Part shown: piece by piece, positions 23,914-29,927 of the stretch
How the letters are laid out: each line of letters starts with the position of its first letter
Numbering within the stretch: the stretch's first letter is position 1
Assembly (NCBI GenBank): GCA_043757025.1
Contig: JAYVQG010000140.1
Coordinates: forward strand, 1-29,927
Reading direction: 5' to 3'
Origin: Limnoglobus sp043757025
GTDB taxonomy: Bacteria; Planctomycetota; Planctomycetia; Gemmatales; Gemmataceae
Length of the DNA: 29,927 nt
The notes under the pieces: generated by a model
Told to the model about the DNA's origin: nothing
The model's input: only the letters and a program-made list of their open reading frames with translations
The model's database searches: none
Made by a program: the position numbers and the translations under genes

Positions 23914-24606
23914 CTAGTGCCGTTGCACGGCGGTGAACAACTCGGACATCTTGATTCCGAGAGCCAAGCAGATGCGATACAGCGTCTCGATCGATGCCGA
24001 GTTTTTGCCGAGTTCGATCTGGGACAAGTAACCGAGCGACACGCCGGTTCGCTCGGACATGTTCGACAGTGTGTACCCGAGACCCTTGCGGCGTTCGCGG
24101 ATCGCGGAGCCGAGCGATTCGCGGAGCGCTTCTTCGGTCATGCGCAGGAGGCCCTTGCTCTCCAGGCACCGAATGACGATTTCGCGAAGCTGATCGACTT
24201 GGAACGGTTTCGTCACATAGTCGTATGTGCGTGCTCGTAAGCAGTTCAGTGCGCTATCGACCGATGGGTAGCCAGTCACGACGACGATGTTCGCGTCGGA
24301 TTGGTTATCGCGCACCCAGCCAAAGACTTGATCGGGTTCCAGGCCAGGAATCACATAATCCATAATGATCAGGTGATAGTGGTTCTTACGGCTCAGCACG
24401 GCTTCGACGGCCGACGGATCGGAGACGACGTCGATCTGGAAGTCGCGGTTTGCGAGTGCGGCTTGGATGACCGCGCATGTGGCGGGGTCGTCATCCAAAA
24501 TCAGCAGGCGAATTTCGCCGCTGCTTTGAAGCTCGCTGATCGGGGCGGGTGCCCGGACCGGTCGCGGTGTTTGCCGCAAACGATCGTCGATGTCGATGGA
24601 CGTCAT
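23914..24606 (-). CDS. Response regulator with C-terminal XRE-type HTH
   Basis: This 230-residue regulator has a receiver domain at about residues 32-148: acidic pocket DDD 38-40, phospho-acceptor D83 in IIMDYVIPG, switch T111 in VVVTGY, and K133 in YVTKPF. Residues about 166-225 form a Cro/CI-type helix-turn-helix (LGSAIRERRKGLGYTLSNM, then GVSLGYLSQIELGKNSAS, IETLYRICLALGIKMSELF). Receivers usually carry OmpR, NarL or Fis/NtrC outputs, so the XRE output is uncommon. GGAAGG lies 7 bases before ATG 24606. The histidine-kinase stop is 14 bases upstream, so they are one operon, and the kinase is the likely phosphodonor. Binding site unknown; see the palindrome at 25866-25889. Confidence 0.95.
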   Translation of the reverse strand: MTSIDIDDRLRQTPRPVRAPAPISELQSSGEIRLLILDDDPATCAVIQAALANRDFQIDVVSDPSAVEAVLSRKNHYHLIIMDYVIPGLEPDQVFGWVRDNQSDANIVVVTGYPSVDSALNCLRARTYDYVTKPFQVDQLREIVIRCLESKGLLRMTEEALRESLGSAIRERRKGLGYTLSNMSERTGVSLGYLSQIELGKNSASIETLYRICLALGIKMSELFTAVQRH

Positions 24607-24620
24607 GGTTGAACCTTCCG

Positions 24621-25829
24621 TTAAGTAGTCGAAGCGAGAGTCGCAGCGGGCACGATGACTGACCGTGCGGCAGCTATGGGAATCACGACGCGGGCAATCG
24701 TTCCGGGGGTAGGGGTGGCCGCGTCGATCCGAATACCCCCACGGTGTGCGGTGAGCGTGCGGTATACGATGGCCAAGCCGAGGCCACGGTGCCGCACTTT
24801 AGTCGTGACGAACGGTTCGACGAACAACTTCGCACGAACGTCGGTCTTGATGCCGTTGCCAGTATCGCGAACGGTGATTTCCACATAGCTACCAGGGCAT
24901 ACTTGCCCGAGGAACGATCTGGCATCGGTCGCGTTCAACTCGACGGGCCGGGCCGTCACGGAAACGGCGTGTGCTCCTGTCGAGGCTTCGACGGCGTTTT
25001 CGATGAGGTGGCCGACGAGCGCCTGTAGCGGCCCGGCTTCCATCGCAACCGCTGGCAAATTCGCCGGGAACTGCACTGCGAATTGTATACTCGCGGTCAT
25101 GCTCGGTCGCTGCCGAATTTCTTCTTTGGTTACTGCGTCCACCACGCTGCCCGGTTGCGGTTTCGTCTGCCCGCTCCGGCTGAGTTGATGCAATTGTTGC
25201 GTGAACACGATGCCGCGATGCCCGACTTTCGAGATTTCGTTCACGAACTTCGCAGGCTGGGTACCGGGTGTCAGTAGTGGCATCGTCAGGTCCGAGAACC
25301 CGATGATACCCGTAAGGATGTTGTCGAAATCGTGTGCCATGCGGCCCGCGATCGCCGACGCATCGCTCAATCGTTGTTGCAGTCGCTCCGAATCGAATAT
25401 CACACCAATTTTACCCGCGAGTAATGGCGAGCGTTCGATCAATTTCGCAGACAGTGTCAGATAGTTTCGGTCGGTATCCGTCCATGGTTCCGATGAGGAT
25501 CGTTCGGCCCAAACGACGCCCGGCGATCGGCCCGAAGGCGACAGCAGCGTGTACATGCGGCCCGACGATCCTGGCATTTGCCAGACCACCGTTTCACGGC
25601 CCGCGAGCAATGATTTCAGTACATCTGCTAATTCCGTCGGCGGGCCAGCATGAGCAGATACATTCACAACGGCAGGGCCATCGATCGGCCAAACTAGGCC
25701 AGCATGTTGCCACCCCGATGCTGTTGCCCAAGCCGCGATGTTCGATTCGAGCGAATGCCCGTCTTTCGCTTCGGCTAACCACGTCGGCAGAAATGCCAAG
25801 CCAGTTGATATTCCTCCTGGCGTGGTCAT
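24621..25829 (-). CDS. Soluble sensor histidine kinase
   Basis: This 402-residue kinase has no membrane helix, so it senses a cytoplasmic signal. Residues about 25-135 resemble a GAF-type sensor (WQHAGLVWPIDG; YTLLSPSGRSPGVVWAERSS). The phospho-acceptor is H166 in the H-box AGRMAHDFDNILTGIIGFSDL, of the HDFNNxL type. ATP-binding motifs: N-box HLIENAVEAS (N278), G1 VRDTGNGI (D322), F-box-like FVEPFVTTK, G2 HRGLGLAIVY (348-355). GAGAGG sits 6 bases before ATG 25829. It is the first gene of a two-gene operon with the REC-XRE regulator; a candidate promoter is at 25907-25934. The input signal is unknown. Confidence 0.94.
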   Translation of the reverse strand: MTTPGGISTGLAFLPTWLAEAKDGHSLESNIAAWATASGWQHAGLVWPIDGPAVVNVSAHAGPPTELADVLKSLLAGRETVVWQMPGSSGRMYTLLSPSGRSPGVVWAERSSSEPWTDTDRNYLTLSAKLIERSPLLAGKIGVIFDSERLQQRLSDASAIAGRMAHDFDNILTGIIGFSDLTMPLLTPGTQPAKFVNEISKVGHRGIVFTQQLHQLSRSGQTKPQPGSVVDAVTKEEIRQRPSMTASIQFAVQFPANLPAVAMEAGPLQALVGHLIENAVEASTGAHAVSVTARPVELNATDARSFLGQVCPGSYVEITVRDTGNGIKTDVRAKLFVEPFVTTKVRHRGLGLAIVYRTLTAHRGGIRIDAATPTPGTIARVVIPIAAARSVIVPAATLASTT

Positions 25830-25865
25830 TCAGTGCCTCTCGACGAAATATTTTGTGAATCCAAG

Positions 25866-25889
25866 ATTCGTCTCAGGTGTGAGATGAAT
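25866..25889. promoter_or_regulatory. Palindrome in histidine-kinase leader, possible operator
   Basis: ATTCGTCTCA (25866-25875) and TGAGATGAAT (25880-25889) are inverted arms with one mismatch and a GGTG spacer. They fall just downstream of the candidate promoter start point and about 40 bases before the kinase start. A dimeric XRE-type regulator, such as the product of this operon, could bind here, or it could act as an RNA hairpin. Nothing coding is seen in 25830-26127. Confidence 0.4.
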
Positions 25890-25906
25890 TACTCGAATTC
25901 CATGCA

Positions 25907-25934
25907 TATTTAGAACGGGCACGAAGGAAGTCAA
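25907..25934 (-). promoter_or_regulatory. Candidate sigma-70 promoter of histidine kinase operon
   Basis: On the minus strand TTGACT (25934-25929) and TAAATA (25912-25907) are 16 bases apart. The -35 matches five of six consensus bases. Transcription would start near 25900, giving a leader of about 70 bases to the ATG at 25829. Confidence 0.5.
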
Positions 25935-26127
25935 TCAATTATTGTCGTTCCGCCTCAAGTCGATACCTGGAGTGGAACTCGCGATTACTTGAAAAATGTC
26001 CCCAAACTGCGCAATCCGGAGTGTGGAAGACAAAACTCAGAGTCTTCGCTATGGGTTTCGGTTCGCAGTCCATGACCTCGAAACCTTCATCGGGCATTTT
26101 CCCCTCGACAAGGTTTGTGTCCGTTTT

Positions 26128-27831
26128 TCAAACCCGCAGCAGTGGCCAAGTTGCGACAGCGATTTCTGCCATCAGTTTTTGCCTATCTTCAACTTCGCTT
26201 TTACCCCATACGTTCTTCTCGACGATCTGCCGATTGAGGAATAAATTCGATGAATTCTCGTAGATGGCTTTCTTCTGCGCAAAAGGCGCTGTTCCCAGCC
26301 CCGAATTCGACCGAGCCGTTAACAATGTCAGGTTTCCGATGCGGCGATAGTAAGCCTTTGAATCGGCTTCGATCAACCCATCCCAATTGTCGGGGGGATT
26401 TTCGGGAATTACGTGTTCCAGAGTTAAAACGTCCTGATCCGAATTCACTACGAATTCGGGCTCTTTATCGTTCCGCATTTTTGTCTCGAGGCTGCGTAAA
26501 ACGTATCTCGCGAGTTGCGATTTCGAGATGCTGGCGGTCGAAAAGGCATTGCGGAATTGCTCGTCGGTCGGAAGTTCCGCCTTGAGTTCGTCGAACAGAT
26601 TCGATGTATTTCGGATTTCTCCGTTCCAGATTTTCATTGCGGCGCTAGCGTATATACTTTCCATTCTACCCGGAGGTGTACCGGTAATCAGGTGACGGAC
26701 GGACCAGCATATAAAGGTTCTCAACGATTTTTCGACTTCGATTTTGCTAAATTTCTTTACGCACGCCAGCATGAGTGGTCGTAGAAGGACCAGACGCAGT
26801 TCGGCCAGCGTTTCGATCGAGCGGCGAATGGGATTCGTGTATTGTCCAAACGACGACCACATCGAATGGTTTTTATTCAGAAGCGCTGTGTAAGTGATCG
26901 CGTTTTCGGAAAGGTCTTCCAGAAACTGTATCGCACCGATCGAACCTTTTACCTGTTTCTTGATGATCTCAAACAGGTGCCGTTCGCGGACGACACCGTG
27001 CCGGGCGATCAGGAGATGTCTCAGGTAGACCAGAACGATGTCGTCTTTCTCGACCGATTCCAGAACGCCGGTCATCGACGACCACTTGTGCTGGGCCTCT
27101 TCAATCCGGCTACCCGATTCGGAGAAAAGGTAGTTTTTGAGCAAATCCGCCTGTGTCGTTTTGAGCCCCCGATCGTTCAAGGTCTCGAACATACGGAAAG
27201 CGTTCATGAAATCCGGTACGATCAGTTGGATCACCTGAGCGCGAAAGGTAAGAAATTTGACCCATTCGTTTAGCTTGTCCCCTCGGTATTTTTCGCTCAG
27301 CACGTCCACGATCATTCGTACGCGCTTTGCCGCAATCGCGCTGGCATTCTTGATTCGTCGGTGTGACTCGCGATTGGGTACCGAATGGCGATCCGGTGAT
27401 TTCGGCTTGGAAAGCACGATTTTTTGAAAGTATTCTCTGTCGTCGACGTTCAAAATCAGTTTGGGAACATTCGTCCGTTCGTCTCTATCGTAGGTACTCA
27501 AAAAATCCGTTTCCAGCGAAGCGGCAAATGCGAGATCATCCGTTTCGATAAAGTAGTCTCGAATTGCTGCAATCAGGATCATCGTCGTGGCAAGTCTTTG
27601 CTGGCCATCCGCGACTTCGTAATGTTCTTTCTTTCCTTGTGTAAGAACGATCGTGCCCAAAAAATAAGGTCCATTTTCAATCGCCAGCTGAAAATCCTGG
27701 AAGAGATCTTCCACGTTATCGCTTTCCCAAGAGTATTCGCGCTGGTTGACGGGGACTTTCAGATTGTTATTTTTCAAGACTGCGGCGAGACCCACATGAT
27801 CGAAACGAATATCGGTTGTATTATTGCTCAC
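26128..27831 (-). CDS. DUF262-DUF1524 protein, GmrSD-like defence nuclease
   Basis: The 567-residue protein has an N-terminal DUF262 (ParB-like nuclease/NTPase fold) with VPVNQREYSWE around residues 26-36, FLGTIVL and the signature DGQQR at 75-79. The C-terminal DUF1524 domain of the HNH type shows LTLEHVIPENP (H473), RIGNLTLLTARSNSGLG (about 498-515) and FAQKKAIYENS. This is the fused arrangement of GmrSD-type type IV restriction systems, which cut modified DNA, usually of phages. GTG 27831 is preferred because AAGGGA lies 5 bases upstream; a TTG at 27867 is the alternative. The gene stands alone in clearly AT-richer DNA than its neighbours, with relaxed codon use, suggesting recent transfer. 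A TAAAAT about 45 bases upstream is a weak -10 candidate. Confidence 0.93.
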   Translation of the reverse strand: MSNNTTDIRFDHVGLAAVLKNNNLKVPVNQREYSWESDNVEDLFQDFQLAIENGPYFLGTIVLTQGKKEHYEVADGQQRLATTMILIAAIRDYFIETDDLAFAASLETDFLSTYDRDERTNVPKLILNVDDREYFQKIVLSKPKSPDRHSVPNRESHRRIKNASAIAAKRVRMIVDVLSEKYRGDKLNEWVKFLTFRAQVIQLIVPDFMNAFRMFETLNDRGLKTTQADLLKNYLFSESGSRIEEAQHKWSSMTGVLESVEKDDIVLVYLRHLLIARHGVVRERHLFEIIKKQVKGSIGAIQFLEDLSENAITYTALLNKNHSMWSSFGQYTNPIRRSIETLAELRLVLLRPLMLACVKKFSKIEVEKSLRTFICWSVRHLITGTPPGRMESIYASAAMKIWNGEIRNTSNLFDELKAELPTDEQFRNAFSTASISKSQLARYVLRSLETKMRNDKEPEFVVNSDQDVLTLEHVIPENPPDNWDGLIEADSKAYYRRIGNLTLLTARSNSGLGTAPFAQKKAIYENSSNLFLNRQIVEKNVWGKSEVEDRQKLMAEIAVATWPLLRV

Positions 27832-27933
27832 AAAATTCCCTTGGTTTACTGCGATTGAGCAATTCAAAACGCTAGATTTTAGAGTAAATCGTCCGTTACT
27901 ATCTCGACACAGACACTGGTACGATAACGCGAA

Positions 27934-29133
27934 TTACGGTTTCGCCTTCTCGGCCGATTTATTCAGTTGGCGAATCGCGAGTGATGCCGCTTCGCGAACT
28001 TTCACTTGTGGGTCGCGTTGGGCGTCGCGGAGTGCGGTGAGCACATCTTTGTTGTCCTTGAACGCATTTCCGAAGCCGCCGATCTCTTCGGCAATGGCCA
28101 CTCGCACTTCGTAATCGGGGTCGGCCTTGAGTCGCACCAGCAACGAGGGCAAGATCGTTTTGCTCTCCGACGAATAGACCGAGCACAACGTTTGCAATGC
28201 GTATTGCCGTACCTGTTTATCGGGATCGTTCGCGAATGCGGCCGTCAGATTCGCTTCCACGGACTTCGTCACGCTGCCGAACTTCCCGAGCGCCAACACG
28301 GCATGTTGGCGAATTTCCGGGTCGGGATCGCGAAGATAATTCGCAACGGCGCGTGTGACGTCGGCGTTCTTTTCACCGAGCAAGCCGAGCGAGACAATAC
28401 TGGCGGAGACTATCTCGCTGTCGCGGCGAATGACCCAGATGGCTGTACTGCCGACCGATGCTTGCGCGAGAACCTTAGCCTCGTTGCCACGTTCCGCTTG
28501 CAACATGGCGAGTATCGCCGTCGCAGTCGTTTCGGTGTTTTCGGGTTCGATGCGGCCGAGCGCGAATACGGCGGCATAGCGCACATTACGATCTGCGTCC
28601 TTCGTGAGCGCGGTCACTTCCACCGCGCTCAGTTGCGCTTCCTTGCCAATGCGGCCGAGTGCCTCGGCGGCGGCGGCACGGGTGCGAGGCGACGAATCTT
28701 TGAGCACGTCGATGAGCGGCGTCACCGATGTTTGCGATAACTTCCCGAATCGGCCAATCGACGTTGCGATTTCTCGCCGCGTATCGGTGTCGCGCTCGGA
28801 ACGCAGTGCTTCGGCAAAGTCGGGCACGAAGAGCGCCGCCGACTCGGTCGGTTGCTGTCCCAGGATCACCGCCGCTTGGCCGCGCACACCGGCGTTGGCA
28901 TCGGTTTTCATCGCCTTTACTATGGCGGTCAGTACCGCCTTGTGTGCGTCTTTGCTTTCGGATGCAATTTGCCCGAGCGCGATAATCGCCGCTTTTCGCT
29001 TGCGGGGAAGCGCGTCTTCCTTCACCATCGCCATCCACTCGGTGACCGTGCGACCGTTGAACGACGGTTCTTCGGCAATGCTTTCAGGCGCGGCAACAAC
29101 GAGTGACAGCAATAACAGCGTATAACGGCACAT
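27934..29133 (-). CDS. Secreted HEAT-repeat protein
   Basis: The 399-residue product begins with a signal peptide (MCRYTLLLLSLVVAAPESIA). The mature part from about residue 45 consists of tandem HEAT/PBS-lyase-type repeats of about 35-40 residues, for example KRKAAIIALGQIASES, VRGQAAVILGQ, TRAAAAEALGRIG, VRYAAVFALGRIE, IRQHAVLALGKFGS, VRQYALQTLCSVYS and VRVAIAEEIGGFG, ending VREAASLAIRQLN. Such solenoids bind proteins; planctomycetes carry many secreted ones of unknown role. ATG 29133 is chosen because the signal peptide begins there; an in-frame TTG at 29148 would add five residues. It is divergent from the FAD-dehydrogenase gene across a 159-base gap with no clear promoter. Confidence 0.92.
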   Translation of the reverse strand: MCRYTLLLLSLVVAAPESIAEEPSFNGRTVTEWMAMVKEDALPRKRKAAIIALGQIASESKDAHKAVLTAIVKAMKTDANAGVRGQAAVILGQQPTESAALFVPDFAEALRSERDTDTRREIATSIGRFGKLSQTSVTPLIDVLKDSSPRTRAAAAEALGRIGKEAQLSAVEVTALTKDADRNVRYAAVFALGRIEPENTETTATAILAMLQAERGNEAKVLAQASVGSTAIWVIRRDSEIVSASIVSLGLLGEKNADVTRAVANYLRDPDPEIRQHAVLALGKFGSVTKSVEANLTAAFANDPDKQVRQYALQTLCSVYSSESKTILPSLLVRLKADPDYEVRVAIAEEIGGFGNAFKDNKDVLTALRDAQRDPQVKVREAASLAIRQLNKSAEKAKP

Positions 29134-29292
29134 GGTGGTTTCGCCCAAACGGAATGGGTAGCAGTTCGCTAAACGTATTATGGTTGTTACCGATTGCAGT
29201 TACAAACAGAATCTGCAAACGGTGAAGGCTGAAAGCGAATCGCGGTATCGTAAACTGCTTCTATCGCTTACTCGATTGCGGAAAGCCGAATC

Positions 29293-29927
29293 ATGCCGTT
29301 GCGTGTGAGTAATTTATCGCTGTCCGTCGAAGAGCCGGAAACGAACCTGCCATCGCACTTTGCGCGGGCGGTGGGCGTGTTGCCGAGCGACATATCGCGT
29401 TGGCGGATTCTGCGGAAATCGCTCGATTTACGCGACAAACGCCAGTTGAAGTTCGTTTACAACTTGGAAATCGAACTGCCATCGGACGAGCTTTCGGTCG
29501 GGTATCGCGGCAATGGTTCCGCGCAAGTCGAGTTATTTGAAGATCCGCCGTTTCAGATTCCCGATGCCGGCACGCACCCGTTGCCGCAACGTCCGGTGGT
29601 GATCGGATCGGGGCCTGCGGGTTTGCTTGCCGCGTACTTTCTCGCGAAACACGGGTACCAGCCGATCGTGCTCGAACGCGGCACGAAAGTCAACGACCGC
29701 ATTCGCGATGTGAAATCGTTCGATGCGGGTGGCACGTTCGATGCGCACAGCAACTATCTCTTCGGCGAAGGCGGCGCGGGCACGTTCTCCGATGGCAAAC
29801 TCACGTGCCGAGGATCGGGGCCGGACGTTGCACGGGTGCTCGAACTTTTCGCCGAATGCAAAGGGCAGCAAGCGGGCAAGCCGAGCATCATGTACTATCA
29901 CCGCCCGCACCTCGGCAGCAATCGCCT
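29293..29927 (+). CDS. FAD-dependent dehydrogenase, N-terminal part (runs off the window)
   Basis: The reading frame from ATG 29293 is open to the window end, giving about 211 residues of a protein whose family is usually over 500. An N-terminal region of about 95 residues (LSLSVEEPETNLPSHFARAV, then ILRKSLDLRDKRQLKFVYNL) precedes the dinucleotide-binding fold VVIGSGPAGLLAAYFLAKHG with Glu in VLERG, then FGEGGAGTFSDGKLTCRGSG. This layout fits the COG2509 group of uncharacterised FAD-dependent dehydrogenases. The gene is divergent from the HEAT-repeat gene. Substrate unknown. Confidence 0.92.
   Translation, partial: MPLRVSNLSLSVEEPETNLPSHFARAVGVLPSDISRWRILRKSLDLRDKRQLKFVYNLEIELPSDELSVGYRGNGSAQVELFEDPPFQIPDAGTHPLPQRPVVIGSGPAGLLAAYFLAKHGYQPIVLERGTKVNDRIRDVKSFDAGGTFDAHSNYLFGEGGAGTFSDGKLTCRGSGPDVARVLELFAECKGQQAGKPSIMYYHRPHLGSNR

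Noticed and set aside
25996..26244. Small plus-strand open frame of 82 codons
   Set aside because: It has no ribosome-binding site or recognisable product and its 3' half is antisense to the DUF262 gene.
1..29927. CRISPR arrays, rRNA genes, insertion sequences
   Set aside because: No regularly spaced repeats beyond the two-unit element at the left edge, no rRNA-like stretches and no transposase frames were found.

Overview
The window looks like a chromosomal segment of a planctomycete. The strongest signs are the adjacent DUF1592/1588/1587/1585/1595 c-type cytochrome protein and Tat-type DUF1552 protein, a DUF1080 secreted protein, a secreted HEAT-repeat protein, and a high-GC codon style. 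No species is assigned. The segment is mostly ordinary chromosome (serS, mutL, a two-component pair) carrying one large unusual operon and one low-GC defence-like island.

Layout. 1-92: a short repeat whose complete copy (40-92) folds as a perfect three-arm cloverleaf. 127-438 (-): small two-helix membrane protein. 552-10818 (+): a nearly gapless eight-gene operon: rtcA (RNA 3'-phosphate cyclase), a minimal radical-SAM protein, an unknown 364-aa protein, a 190-aa coiled-coil protein, a soluble FtsH-like AAA+ zinc protease with a second degenerate AAA module, an 87-aa protein, a 1152-aa helical-repeat protein and a MoxR-type AAA+ ATPase. 10827-11531 (-): convergent HExxH metallopeptidase. 11659-12582 (+): SAM methyltransferase whose C-terminus runs into an inverted repeat. 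12652-14064 (-): Mg-chelatase-like AAA+ ATPase with a TTG start. 14243-14797 (+): small exported protein followed by a large hairpin. 15060-18804 (-): DUF1552/DUF1592 pair. 18976-20265 (-): serS. 20463-21575 (-): DUF1080 protein. 21842-23692 (-): mutL. 23914-25829 (-): histidine kinase plus REC-XRE response regulator, with a good terminator and a candidate promoter/operator. 26128-27831 (-): DUF262-DUF1524 (GmrSD-like) gene in AT-richer DNA. 27934-29133 (-): HEAT-repeat protein. 29293-end (+): N-terminal part of an FAD-dependent dehydrogenase.

The item of greatest interest is the 552-10818 operon. FtsH-like protease + MoxR ATPase + several uncharacterised proteins resembles the multi-component 'ternary' FtsH/MoxR/vWA systems proposed from comparative genomics as NTP-driven conflict systems. 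Here it is joined to an RNA-end-healing cyclase and a radical-SAM protein, and no vWA partner is visible. A plausible but unproven reading is a stress- or infection-responsive machine in which the MoxR ATPase and the large scaffold control a cytosolic protease, with RNA end modification attached. All functional statements about the whole operon are inference.
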